DNA of 15,220 bases from Desulfomicrobiaceae bacterium (GTDB taxonomy: Bacteria; Desulfobacterota; Desulfovibrionia; Desulfovibrionales; Desulfomicrobiaceae), in assembly GCA_003530935.1 (NCBI GenBank), contig DPEO01000121.1, positions 1-15,220 of the forward strand, read 5' to 3'. The position numbers were made by a program, and so were the translations under genes. Under the pieces are notes generated by a model. That model was not told the origin of the DNA and ran no database searches. It worked only from the letters and a program-made list of their open reading frames with translations. Shown piece after piece: positions 7,267 through 14,770 of this stretch (the stretch's first letter is position 1; each line of letters begins with the position of its first letter).

Positions 7267-8907
7267 ATGAGCTCGATGCATCCCTCGTCGTACGAAGAAC
7301 TGATGCGCACCTGGCATGTGGATGTGCCGCCGCGCTACAATTTCGCCTTTGATTTCGTGGATACTGTCGCCGCCACCGACCCGCAGCGTCTGGCCATGAT
7401 CCATGTGGACGATGCTGGGGTGCGGCGGGAATACACCATGGGGTATTTCGCCGAACAGTCCAGCCGCATGGCCAATGCCTTGGCAGGCATGGGCATTGGC
7501 CGTGGGGATACGGTGATGATCATCGTCCACCGCCGGGTGGAGTTTTGGGTCCTTATGCTTGCCTTGCACAAGCTCGGGGCCTTGGGCGTGCCCTCGCCGG
7601 CGCTGCTGACGGCACACGACATCGTCTACCGCGTGCAAACCGCGGAGATCAAAGGCATCGTGGCCGACGCTTCGGTGCAGGCCACGGTGGAGGCGGCCAT
7701 GCCTCAGTGCCCCACCCTGTCGGTGTTCGTGCTGACCGGCGCCGAGACTGCGCCTTCTCCCTGGAAGCGCTGGGAAGACGTGGCCGCCGCGGCTTCCGCC
7801 CAATACCTCCGGCCGGCCGATGCCCCGGGGGGTGACGACCCGGCCACGGTGTTCTTTTCTTCCGGCACCACCGGGTACCCGAGAATGGTGCTCCACACCT
7901 TCACCTATCCTTTGGGCCATATGGTGACCGGCAAATTGTGGCATGACCTGCGGCCTGGGGACGTGCACCTCACCGTGGCGGATACGGGCTGGGCCAAATC
8001 GGTGTGGGGCAAGTTTTACGGCCAATGGTTGGCCGGGGCCACGGTCTTCGTGTGGGACTACCGGGGGAAGTTCGATCCATCGCGTTTGCTTTCGGTCATG
8101 GCCGAGCACCGGGTGACCACCTTCTGCGCCCCGCCCACCATCTACCGCTTCCTGGTGCGCGAGGACCTTTCCCGCTACGACCTCTCCGCCTTGCGGCATT
8201 GCACCACCGCAGGTGAGCTCCTCAACGACAGCGTGTTCCACGAGTGGAAGGAAAAGCTGGGGCTCTCCATCTTTGAGGGCTACGGCCAGACCGAGACCAC
8301 CCTGCAGATCGCCACCTTCCCCTGCATGGAACCCAAGCCCGGTTCCATCGGCAAGCCTGCGCCGGGATGGGACATCGTGCTCCTCGACGAGACCGGGGAG
8401 GTGTGTCCTCCGGGCGTGGAAGGCGAGATTTGCGTGCGTCTTTCCCCTCGACCGGTAGGGCTTTTTCGAGAATACTGGAAGGCCGAAGACAAGACCGCCA
8501 ATGTCATGGAAGGCGGGGTGTACCATACGGGCGACAAGGCTTGGGTGGACGAGGACGGCTATTTCTGGTTTTTGGGCCGGGTGGACGACCTCATCAAGAG
8601 CTCGGGCTACCGCATCGGGCCCTTTGAGGTGGAAAGCGCCCTGGTGTCCCATCCGGCAGTGGTGGAGGCCGCGGTCACCGGGGTGCCGGACCCGGATCGA
8701 GGGCAGGCGGTGAAGGCCTCGGTGGTCCTTGCCTCGGGATACACCCCTTCCCCGGAACTTACCCGTGAGCTGCAGAACCACGTCAAGAAGGTCACTGCCC
8801 CCTACAAGTATCCCCGCATCGTCGAGTACGTGACGGAGCTGCCCAAGACCATCAGCGGCAAGATCAAGCGCGCGGAGATCCGGGCGCGCGACGCGAAAAA
8901 CTCCTAG
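7267..8907 (+). CDS. AMP-forming acyl-CoA synthetase (medium-chain/aryl acid CoA ligase type)
   Basis: This 546-residue member of the ANL superfamily activates a carboxylic acid with ATP to an acyl-adenylate and then to an acyl-CoA. Core motifs are present: the phosphate-binding loop SSGTTGYPR (198-206), YGQTE (339-343), YHTGD (419-423), the hinge GRVDDLIKSSGYRIGP (437-452), and the C-terminal lysine motif PKTISGKIKR with K532. The stretch DTGWAKSVWGKFYGQWLAGA resembles acetyl-CoA synthetase and ACSM-type medium-chain ligases, and the overall look is nearest the latter. Substrate cannot be read from sequence. The phosphate-loop lysine is an arginine here. ATG 7267 has GTGTGGAG six bases upstream; the in-frame GTG at 7255 lies within that site and is rejected. 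It probably works with the upstream cupin regulator. Confidence 0.92.
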   Translation: MSSMHPSSYEELMRTWHVDVPPRYNFAFDFVDTVAATDPQRLAMIHVDDAGVRREYTMGYFAEQSSRMANALAGMGIGRGDTVMIIVHRRVEFWVLMLALHKLGALGVPSPALLTAHDIVYRVQTAEIKGIVADASVQATVEAAMPQCPTLSVFVLTGAETAPSPWKRWEDVAAAASAQYLRPADAPGGDDPATVFFSSGTTGYPRMVLHTFTYPLGHMVTGKLWHDLRPGDVHLTVADTGWAKSVWGKFYGQWLAGATVFVWDYRGKFDPSRLLSVMAEHRVTTFCAPPTIYRFLVREDLSRYDLSALRHCTTAGELLNDSVFHEWKEKLGLSIFEGYGQTETTLQIATFPCMEPKPGSIGKPAPGWDIVLLDETGEVCPPGVEGEICVRLSPRPVGLFREYWKAEDKTANVMEGGVYHTGDKAWVDEDGYFWFLGRVDDLIKSSGYRIGPFEVESALVSHPAVVEAAVTGVPDPDRGQAVKASVVLASGYTPSPELTRELQNHVKKVTAPYKYPRIVEYVTELPKTISGKIKRAEIRARDAKNS

Positions 8908-8913
8908 TCATTT

Positions 8914-8941
8914 GCCTTCCCCCGCTTTGGCGGGGGAAGGC
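8914..8941 (+). terminator. Strong intergenic hairpin, terminator-like and overlapping the sbcD ribosome binding site
   Basis: A perfect 12-bp stem, GCCTTCCCCCGC (8914-8925) and GCGGGGGAAGGC (8930-8941), with the four-base loop TTTG, starts six bases after the CoA ligase stop. Only CTATTCC follows, so the U-run needed for efficient intrinsic termination is poor. The 3' arm includes GGAAGG (8935-8940), the only plausible ribosome binding site for sbcD at 8949. It may attenuate read-through from the leu unit, hide the sbcD site, or both. The stem is seen directly; the roles are inferred. Confidence 0.65.
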
Positions 8942-8948
8942 CTATTCC

Positions 8949-10148
8949 ATGGCACTTCGCATTCTCCATACTTCGGATTGGCACTTAGGGCATCGGCTCT
9001 ATGGCCGCCGCCGCGACGCCGAACACGAGGCCGTGCTGCGCTGGCTCCTTGACCTGGTGTGCGCACACGCAGTGGACGTACTCATGGTGTGCGGAGACGT
9101 CTTCGATACCGGCGCCCCCAGCGCTGCGGCCCAGGAGCAGTACTACGGATTTCTTCAGGAATTGCGGCAAACAGGCTGCCGCCATGCGGTGATCCTCGCA
9201 GGCAACCACGACTCCCCGTCTTTTTTGGCCGCTCCCAAGGGCCTTTTGCGCGCCTTGGGGGTGCATGTGATCACCGCGCCGCAGCCACTGGTGTTGACCA
9301 CCGCGCACGGTGATCCGGAGTTGGCGGTGGCAGCGGTGCCGTATTTGCGGGAGCGCGACGTGCGCACGGCCATGCCGGGGGCGCGTTTGGAGGATAAGGC
9401 CGCCGCCTGGGTGCGTGGAGTGGCGGCGGTATACGCCGAGGTCATGCGCTCGGCCCGGTCCATGGCCCCCCAGGCCCCGGCCGTGGCCTTGGGGCATCTG
9501 TTCGTGGCAGGCAGCCAAGTGGCTGACGGCCAGGGCATGCGTTTTGCCGTGGGAGGAGTGGACCGGGTGCCGGTGGAGGTCTTTCCTGCCTGCACATACG
9601 TGGCCTTGGGGCATGTGCACGGGGCGCAAGAGGTGGCGGGCCGAGGATTCGTGCGTTATAGCGGCGCCCCGCTTGCCTTGGGCTTTGCCGACGCCGGCAA
9701 GGCCAAGTCCGCCACCTTGGTGACGGTGGAAGGCGAGGACAGCATGACGTACGAGGTCTTGCCCGCGCCTTCGCTGCAGCCCATGGCCCGCCTGTGCGGC
9801 CCGTTGGCGCAGGTGGAGGCGGATTTGCGGCGTTTGGTGGAGGTCGGCGGGAGTGTGTGGGTGGAGGCTGAGGTTACAAGCCCGGATCCTGCGGATACCG
9901 TGCGCCGCCGCATCGAGGAGGCGGTTTCTGGAAGCGCGGTGGACGTCTTATGCGTGCGGGTCCCCCGGCCGCCCTCCTTGGCCTTGGGCGCTGCCGGGGA
10001 GCGCTTGGAGGAGCTTTCGCCCGAGGAGGTCTTCCGCCGTCTTTTGGACGCCCATGCGGTGGAGGAGGATCTGCGTCCGCAGCTGACCGCGGCCTTTGCC
10101 GAGCTCATGGATACCGTGCTCCAGCGCGAGGACCAGCATGCGCCTTGA
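8949..10148 (+). CDS. sbcD: Exonuclease SbcCD subunit D (Mre11-type nuclease)
   Basis: SbcD is the nuclease subunit of the SbcCD complex, which opens DNA hairpins, degrades ends with ATP help from SbcC and removes palindrome structures at replication forks. The 399-residue protein carries the calcineurin-like phosphoesterase motifs: HTSDWHLG (D10, H12), CGDVFDTGAPS (D50), GNHDS (N86, H87), LGHLF (H183) and ALGHVHG (H222, H224). Together these form the two-metal site. The C-terminal part (about 280-399) fits the SbcD capping domain. The start MALRILHTSDWHLGH is typical. Its ribosome binding site lies in the 3' arm of the preceding hairpin. The stop codon lies inside sbcC, an 11-base overlap. 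Confidence 0.96.
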   Translation: MALRILHTSDWHLGHRLYGRRRDAEHEAVLRWLLDLVCAHAVDVLMVCGDVFDTGAPSAAAQEQYYGFLQELRQTGCRHAVILAGNHDSPSFLAAPKGLLRALGVHVITAPQPLVLTTAHGDPELAVAAVPYLRERDVRTAMPGARLEDKAAAWVRGVAAVYAEVMRSARSMAPQAPAVALGHLFVAGSQVADGQGMRFAVGGVDRVPVEVFPACTYVALGHVHGAQEVAGRGFVRYSGAPLALGFADAGKAKSATLVTVEGEDSMTYEVLPAPSLQPMARLCGPLAQVEADLRRLVEVGGSVWVEAEVTSPDPADTVRRRIEEAVSGSAVDVLCVRVPRPPSLALGAAGERLEELSPEEVFRRLLDAHAVEEDLRPQLTAAFAELMDTVLQREDQHAP

Positions 10149-12969
10149 GTGGCTCGTTCTGCAGAATATCAATTCCCTTGCGGGCACGTGGGAGGTGGAT
10201 TGGACGCGTCCTGAAGTGGCGGGCGAGGGGGTGCTGCTCATTTCCGGGCCCACGGGGGCGGGCAAGACCACCGTGCTCGATGCCTTGACCTTGGCTCTGT
10301 ATGGCCGCACTCCACGTATGGGCCGGGTGACGGCAACAAACAACGAGGTCATGACGCGGGGCGAGGCCGAGATGCGTGCGGAGCTTGCCTTCGCCACCGC
10401 CAAGGGACGCTATCTGGCGAGTTTCACGCAGCGTCGGGCGCGGGGCAAAGCCCAAGGCCGCCTGCAAGCTCCGAGCCACGAATTGGTGGATCTGGATTCA
10501 GGTGCGGTCTTGGCCGAAGGCCTGCGGGAAACCGAACGGGCCGTGACCGAAGTCCTGGGACTGGGTTTTGAGCAATTCACCCGGGCCGTGCTCCTTGCCC
10601 AGAATGGCTTTGCCGCCTTTTTGCTCGCTGCCGCGGACGAGCGGGCACCGCTTTTGGAACGTATCACGGGCACCGAAATCTATTCCCAGCTGTCCATCGC
10701 CGCTCATGAGCGGGCCAAGGAAGAGCGCGCCCGGCTGGACGCCTGGACGGAGCGCTTGGCCGCCTTGGAGCTCATGCCTGCTCAGGAGGTGGCGGAAGCG
10801 ACCCAGCGCCTTGCCGCATTGGAGCGACAGGCGAAGTCCACAGCCGAACATCTTGAAGAGCTTCGCGCCCTGCAGGCCCGTTGGCGCGACTTCCAGGCAT
10901 TGCAGGAGGAAGCCGCCTCCCTCAAGGAGGCAGAATCCCAGGTGTTGCAGCAGCTGCGCGCTCTGGAAGACGACCGGAAGACTGCGGCCGTGGCCCGGCG
11001 GGCCGAAGAGGCCGCGCGGGATGTGGCGGAGGTGGAGCGCCTGGAAAAAGAGACGCGCGAGGCCGAAGCCGCCTGCCAGCGTTTGGCCCGGGAAGTGCAG
11101 TCGTTGGTCGCCGAGTCCCGCAGTCTGGGGGCTTCTGTGGAGGCTGCTCGCGCGGAAACGGCCAAGGCACGCAGCGCTTGGGAGACTATGCGTCCGCGTC
11201 TGGCCGAGGCCCGGCGCTGGGACGCTGAAATCGCCGCGGCAGTGGCAACCCAACGCCAGGCCCAGAACCTCGTAAGCCGGGAAAAGGCCCGCCTGGAGGC
11301 CGAAACCCAGCGCGTGGCACGGTGCCAGCGGGAGCAGGCGGCCTTGGAAGCGCGGCTTCAGACCTTGGGCGTTCTTCGCAAGAACGAGACGGACGTGGAT
11401 CTGGGCGCTGTGGTGCAGGCCGCGCTGACAGCGTGGGCAGCCGAGGAAGAGGCAGTGGCGCGGGAGCTTGCCGCTGCCCAGGAAGAGCTGCAGCGGAGCC
11501 AGGAAGAATTGGCCGTGGTCAAGGAAATGGAATCCTTGGAGGCCAAACGCCGGCAACTGCGTCCGGGATCCCCTTGTCCATTGTGCGGGAGCCTCGATCA
11601 CCCCTTTGCCCATGGTGCCCCACTCGCGCAGCCCATTGCCGAGGCCGTGGTCCGGCATAAGGAGCATTGCCGCCAGTGCGCCCACAAGCTGGAGGCGCTG
11701 CGCGCCAGGCGCCACGCCTTGGGAGAGACCTGGGCGGCCATGGCCCATCATGCCGCCGCGCTCCAAGCCGCGGTGCAGGCTGAAGCGGCGGCGCGTCGCG
11801 CCCTTGCCGAGGCGCAGGCCGCCCTTGCCCAGGCCACGCAAGCGATGGAGCGCTGCCGAGAGCAGCGGCGTACTGTCTTGCCGGATTCGGATGTGGAAGC
11901 AGTGGAAACCCGTTTGCGTACCCAGGCAGAGCGGTCCGCTGCCCGGCAAGAGGCATTGCAGCGGCAACACGCGGCGTGCACTGCGCGTCTGGCCGCGTCC
12001 CAGGCCCGGGAGCAGGAGTGGGCGCGCCGCGTCCAGGAGCTTGCGCAGTCGCTGGCCTCTGCCAAGGAACGGCTGGCAGCGCGGTTGCAGGAGCTGGGGT
12101 TTGCAAGCCTCGGGGTGTGGCGCTCCGCCCGGCGGGACGCCGCCTGGATGGCGCAGGTGGAGGCCGCAGCCAAGGATGCCGAGGCCCGACTCGCCGCCAT
12201 CCAGCTTGGGCGGCAGCGGGTGGCCTTGCGGCGGCAGGCGGTCCGGGCGCACTTGGAGGGCGCGCCGCCGCATGCCGAGGTGGAGGCCGCTGTGACGGAG
12301 CACGAGGCAAAGCTCCAAGAAATTCAGGAAGAGCGTGGGGCGGTGGCGGCCCGCGTGGCCGAGGCCCGGCGCCGAGAGGCGCAGGCGCGTGCAATGCAAC
12401 AGGCGCAGGCCGCACAGGCGGCTGTTGCTGCCACGTGGGAGCGTTTGCGCGAACTCATGGGGTCGGCGGATGGGAAAAAGCTGCGTAACTTTGCCCAAGG
12501 GCTTACCCTGGACCTGCTCCTCTCCGTGGCCAACGCCCGCTTGGCGGCCATGAGCGACCGCTACCAATTGGTGCGCGACGGCGCTGGATTGGACATCGCG
12601 GTCATCGATGGGTATCGCGCCGGAGAGCGCCGCTCGGTGCGCAACCTCTCCGGCGGAGAGACCTTTGTGGTGAGCCTGGCTTTGGCCCTCGCCTTGTCCT
12701 CGCTGGTGAGCGGCGGCGGGGAATTGGGATGCCTCTTTGTGGACGAGGGCTTCGGTACCTTGGATGAGGAGAGCCTGGAGTTGGTCCTGGAGAGCCTTTT
12801 TGCACTGGGCGAGGAAAACCGCCTGGTGGGGATCATTTCTCACGTGCCTGCCTTGCGGGAGCGTCTGCTGTGTCAGATCGCCGTGCGCCCAATGACTCCT
12901 GGCCGCAGCAGCCTTTGGGTGCGCACCCCTCAGGGTTGGGCGTCATTGGCGGCCGGAAACGGGGGGTAA
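10138..12969 (+). CDS. sbcC: Exonuclease SbcCD subunit C (Rad50-type SMC ATPase)
   Basis: SbcC is the ATPase and DNA-tethering subunit that clamps DNA and drives the SbcD nuclease. The 943-residue protein has Walker A GPTGAGKTT (37-45), then two long coiled-coil arms rich in Ala, Glu, Arg and Gln (about 190-780). At the apex is the zinc hook CPLC (C480-C483), followed by GSLDHPFAHG. The C-terminal lobe has the ABC signature LSGGE (from 837) and Walker B LGCLFVDEGFGTLDEE with D869 and E870. It is shorter than the E. coli protein (about 1048), mainly in the arms. The ATG at 10138 follows GAGGA (10128-10132) and gives MRLEWLVLQNINSLAG, a normal SbcC start. The in-frame ATG at 10096 only shadows sbcD. 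Overlap with sbcD implies coupled translation. Confidence 0.96.
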   Translation: MRLEWLVLQNINSLAGTWEVDWTRPEVAGEGVLLISGPTGAGKTTVLDALTLALYGRTPRMGRVTATNNEVMTRGEAEMRAELAFATAKGRYLASFTQRRARGKAQGRLQAPSHELVDLDSGAVLAEGLRETERAVTEVLGLGFEQFTRAVLLAQNGFAAFLLAAADERAPLLERITGTEIYSQLSIAAHERAKEERARLDAWTERLAALELMPAQEVAEATQRLAALERQAKSTAEHLEELRALQARWRDFQALQEEAASLKEAESQVLQQLRALEDDRKTAAVARRAEEAARDVAEVERLEKETREAEAACQRLAREVQSLVAESRSLGASVEAARAETAKARSAWETMRPRLAEARRWDAEIAAAVATQRQAQNLVSREKARLEAETQRVARCQREQAALEARLQTLGVLRKNETDVDLGAVVQAALTAWAAEEEAVARELAAAQEELQRSQEELAVVKEMESLEAKRRQLRPGSPCPLCGSLDHPFAHGAPLAQPIAEAVVRHKEHCRQCAHKLEALRARRHALGETWAAMAHHAAALQAAVQAEAAARRALAEAQAALAQATQAMERCREQRRTVLPDSDVEAVETRLRTQAERSAARQEALQRQHAACTARLAASQAREQEWARRVQELAQSLASAKERLAARLQELGFASLGVWRSARRDAAWMAQVEAAAKDAEARLAAIQLGRQRVALRRQAVRAHLEGAPPHAEVEAAVTEHEAKLQEIQEERGAVAARVAEARRREAQARAMQQAQAAQAAVAATWERLRELMGSADGKKLRNFAQGLTLDLLLSVANARLAAMSDRYQLVRDGAGLDIAVIDGYRAGERRSVRNLSGGETFVVSLALALALSSLVSGGGELGCLFVDEGFGTLDEESLELVLESLFALGEENRLVGIISHVPALRERLLCQIAVRPMTPGRSSLWVRTPQGWASLAAGNGG

Positions 12970-12971
12970 CG

Positions 12972-13277
12972 ATGCGACTGGGCAAAACGAGTCTGGTGTT
13001 GGGTGTGGGCATCCTATGGTGTGGAAGCACGCTTTGGGGCGCGTCTGCGTCCATGGATATGGAAGCGCGGGTACGCTCGCAATGTTTCCACTGTCATGGG
13101 GGCGAGAGGCTCTGCCAGCCCACGGACGATCCCAATTGGTGGCAACGCGCCGTAGACCGTATGGTGCAGTACGAAGACGGCCTGCTGCAGCCGGAAGAGA
13201 TCCCGTCCATGGCTGCGTGGCTTGCGGATGCGGCGAACCGCAAACATTGGTGCGCAAAAAACGCTCAAGGAGAATAA
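12972..13277 (+). CDS. Small exported monohaem c-type cytochrome
   Basis: The 101-residue product begins with a signal peptide: basic MRLGK, a hydrophobic stretch to about residue 22, and a probable cleavage near WGASA (about 25-27). A single haem c attachment site, CFHCH (C38, C41, H42), follows. The sequence after it (DDPNWWQRAVDRMVQYEDG, then PEEIPSMAAWLAD) has the layout of small class I-like cytochromes, with M64 or M80 as a possible sixth ligand. Two further cysteines (C48 and C94) could form a disulfide in the periplasm. I do not recognise a named family. The gene starts two bases after the sbcC stop, with only a G-run upstream as a weak ribosome binding site. The membrane protein gene begins three bases after its stop, which suggests a joint electron-transfer role. 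Confidence 0.85.
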   Translation: MRLGKTSLVLGVGILWCGSTLWGASASMDMEARVRSQCFHCHGGERLCQPTDDPNWWQRAVDRMVQYEDGLLQPEEIPSMAAWLADAANRKHWCAKNAQGE

Positions 13278-13280
13278 TCC

Positions 13281-13718
13281 ATGCCAGGATTTGTGTTTTG
13301 GATCCATCCCGTACTGCAATTGGTCGCAACGGCCATGGCGGCCTACGCCCTGTATTTGGCCTGGCCTCGGGTGCTGCGTAACCATTTTGGAAAGCGTACT
13401 TCTTTTGCCTGGGCGGAGCATGGCAAGTGGGGGAAATACGCCCATATCTTGTGGATGCTCGGTTTGGTGGGAGGGACGGCCCTGGTTGCCCGCCATTGGG
13501 GAGGAAGCGGCGCCACCGGAGACCACTACTGGATTGCCCAGATGATCATGCCGTGTATTGCCGGCGGCTATATCACCGGAACCATCATGGATCGCGACAA
13601 AAAGCCACGTAAATACATGCCTCTGGTGCACGGTGTTTTGAATGTGCTCGCACTCACTATCGCTGGATTTCAGATTTTTACAGGAATGAGTGTTGTTCGA
13701 GAGTTTTTGTTGCATTAA
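13281..13718 (+). CDS. Four-helix integral membrane protein, possible b-type haem protein
   Basis: The 145-residue protein has four predicted membrane helices, at about 6-27, 53-71, 85-102 and 115-138. Histidines sit at or near helix ends or inside helices (H9, H55, H82, H117), the arrangement seen in small di-haem cytochrome b561-like proteins and in DUF4079-type proteins. No characteristic motif proves haem binding. The ATG at 13281 has AAGGAG at 13268-13273, inside the end of the cytochrome gene. The two are therefore almost certainly translated together. A likely job is passing electrons between the membrane quinone pool and the periplasmic cytochrome, but this is inference from gene order and histidine placement. 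Confidence 0.8.
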   Translation: MPGFVFWIHPVLQLVATAMAAYALYLAWPRVLRNHFGKRTSFAWAEHGKWGKYAHILWMLGLVGGTALVARHWGGSGATGDHYWIAQMIMPCIAGGYITGTIMDRDKKPRKYMPLVHGVLNVLALTIAGFQIFTGMSVVREFLLH

Positions 13719-13756
13719 TAGTGTCTTTTTTTTCGAAGTCCTAGAAAAGGAAAACA

Positions 13757-14386
13757 ATGATGATGTCCAACAGTGACGTGCTGGAAAGATCTCCACGGGA
13801 AATGGTTCTTGGGCTGAGTGGAAGCCCGAGAAAAAATGGCAATTCCGATATTTTGCTCAAGCATATCATGCGAGGAGTCGAAACATCCGGTATCCCATTT
13901 GAGAGTTACAATTTATGTAAGCTCGATTTTCATGGATGTATTGGTTGTGAAAAATGTAGAAAAACGAAGATATGTACTGGTTTGAAAGATGACATGACAA
14001 AAATGTATCCCAAAATCATCGCCGCAAAAGGGCTGGTTTTGGTTTGTCCGACGCACAATTACAATGTGACGTCATGGATGAAGGCATTTATTGATCGTTT
14101 GTACTGTTTTTATAACTTCGAAAATGATCACCCGCGAAGTTGGTCAAGTCAGTTGGCGCATCAAGGCAGGAAGGCTGTGCTGGCTGCCATATGTGAGCAG
14201 GCATCCATCGAGGATATGGGATTTACCCTGGATGCCATGAAGAAGCCTTTGCAGGCCCTTGGCTATGAAGTGATTGAAGAAATCGCTGTTTTCAAGATAT
14301 TTGACAAAGGCAAGGTGGAGCGTGAGGAAACCGTGCTGCGGCAAGCCGTTCAGGCAGGAGAGAAGCTTGCATTGTCTCTGAAGTGA
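13757..14386 (+). CDS. Iron-sulfur flavoprotein (Isf-like, NADPH-dependent FMN reductase family)
   Basis: The 209-residue protein has the flavodoxin-like FMN-binding start VLGLSGSPRKNGNSDILL (about 17-34). The compact cysteine motif is CIGCEKCRKTKIC (C61, C64, C67, C73; spacing CX2CX2CX5C). The motif VCPTHNYNVTSWMKAFIDRL follows, matching the family's second FMN-contact region. Isf proteins of methanogens and other anaerobes bind one [4Fe-4S] cluster in this motif plus FMN, and shuttle electrons, for example to reduce oxygen or peroxide. The gene opens with three ATG codons in a row; AAGGA at 13747-13751 best serves the first. Base composition is far more AT-rich than the surroundings (21 of 60 G+C at 13921-13980, against 45 of 60 at 12001-12060 in sbcC), pointing to recent acquisition. 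Confidence 0.9.
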   Translation: MMMSNSDVLERSPREMVLGLSGSPRKNGNSDILLKHIMRGVETSGIPFESYNLCKLDFHGCIGCEKCRKTKICTGLKDDMTKMYPKIIAAKGLVLVCPTHNYNVTSWMKAFIDRLYCFYNFENDHPRSWSSQLAHQGRKAVLAAICEQASIEDMGFTLDAMKKPLQALGYEVIEEIAVFKIFDKGKVEREETVLRQAVQAGEKLALSLK

Positions 14387-14393
14387 CTCTTGG

Positions 14394-14444
14394 TCCTGGA
14401 GCGGATTTTTTCAGCGCCAGGAAAAGAGGCCAGGAACAGCGCCA
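14394..14444 (+). repeat. Short direct and inverted repeats ahead of the small membrane protein gene
   Basis: The 81-base gap before the next start contains the direct repeat CAGCGCCA at 14412-14419 and 14437-14444, and CCAGGAA at 14417-14423 and 14430-14436. TCCTGG at 14394-14399 can pair with either CCAGGA (14417-14422 or 14430-14435), giving two alternative hairpins. No T-run follows. This could be an operator or leader structure, but chance is possible with repeats this short. Confidence 0.3.
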
Positions 14445-14467
14445 ACAACACGAGAGGTAGATGCTAT

Positions 14468-14668
14468 ATGGGCATGACGATCTTTCTCCTCTTTCTCGCC
14501 GCCGTGGCGGCGTTCATGGCCGTTCGCGGCCTAGTCCGGGGGTCCATCTACTGCAAGGGAGGCCCGTATTCCCGGGACACTGAGCCAGGAGCCTTTTGGG
14601 CGTCCATCGTTGCATATGTTTTTTGGGCGGTGCTTATGCTCTATTTTGCGTTTTTCCGTTCCGCGTAA
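14468..14668 (+). CDS. Small two-helix membrane protein of unknown function
   Basis: The 66-residue product has an N-terminal helix (MTIFLLFLAAVAAFMAVRGL) and a second helix at about 46-64 (FWASIVAYVFWAVLMLYFAF). They are joined by a polar loop, GSIYCKGGPYSRDTEPG. The single cysteine in the loop has no partner. No family is recognised. The ATG at 14468 is chosen because AGAGGT (14453-14458) lies nine bases upstream; the ATG at 14474 is a close alternative. The frame is open back to a TTG at 14390, but that segment is polar, lacks a ribosome binding site and holds the repeats noted upstream. Its GC content is back near the window norm, unlike the preceding flavoprotein gene. It is the last plus-strand gene before the convergent terminator. 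Confidence 0.72.
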   Translation: MGMTIFLLFLAAVAAFMAVRGLVRGSIYCKGGPYSRDTEPGAFWASIVAYVFWAVLMLYFAFFRSA

Positions 14669-14717
14669 GCGGACTGGATTTTTTCTGCGAAGCTTCGTCA
14701 TGGGAATGGAAAAATGA

Positions 14718-14745
14718 GAAAGCCGCCTCCAGAAGGGCGGCTTTC
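14718..14745. terminator. Bidirectional intrinsic terminator between convergent genes
   Basis: A perfect 10-bp stem, GAAAGCCGCC (14718-14727) and GGCGGCTTTC (14736-14745), encloses an 8-base loop. On the minus strand the stem runs into TTTCTCATTTTTCC, a good U-tract for the acyl-CoA synthetase gene ending at 14771. On the plus strand CTTTCTTC follows, a weaker tract that could still end the small membrane protein transcript. Position between two converging stop codons supports the call. Confidence 0.85.
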
Positions 14746-14770
14746 TTCAATGTGTCTCCGGATCTCCGGG

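Noticed and set aside
4552..8781. A 1409-codon open frame on the minus strand across three plus-strand genes
   Set aside because: The EF-G-like, cupin and ligase genes all share the same reading phase (starts at 4678, 6688, 7267), so one antisense frame stays open through GC-rich codons. The His/Gly/Arg-rich product has no recognisable domain, while the plus strand encodes clear conserved proteins.
10498..12843. A 781-codon antisense frame within sbcC
   Set aside because: This is the usual antisense shadow of a GC-rich gene. The plus strand has complete SbcC motifs and the antisense product resembles nothing.
13693..13719. Possible promoter ahead of the flavoprotein gene (TTGTTC and ATTAAT)
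   Set aside because: The spacing is 15 bases and the -10 match is only four of six in an AT-rich stretch where such matches are expected by chance.
13726..13733. Run of eight T after the four-helix protein, considered as a terminator
   Set aside because: No GC-rich hairpin precedes the run.
13014..13796. A 260-codon minus-strand frame over the cytochrome and membrane protein genes
   Set aside because: The plus strand has a signal peptide, a CXXCH site and well-spaced ribosome binding sites. The minus frame has no family features.
14403..14689. GGATTTTTTC(A/T)GCG at 14403-14416 and 14676-14689 flanking the small membrane protein gene, considered as insertion or recombination repeats
   Set aside because: The shared core is low complexity. 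GGATTTTTTCG also occurs at 14893-14903 inside the acyl-CoA synthetase gene, so chance is the simpler explanation.
14688..14697. Ten-base perfect palindrome CGAAGCTTCG
   Set aside because: It is too short and isolated to assign as an operator or terminator, and a better terminator follows at 14718.
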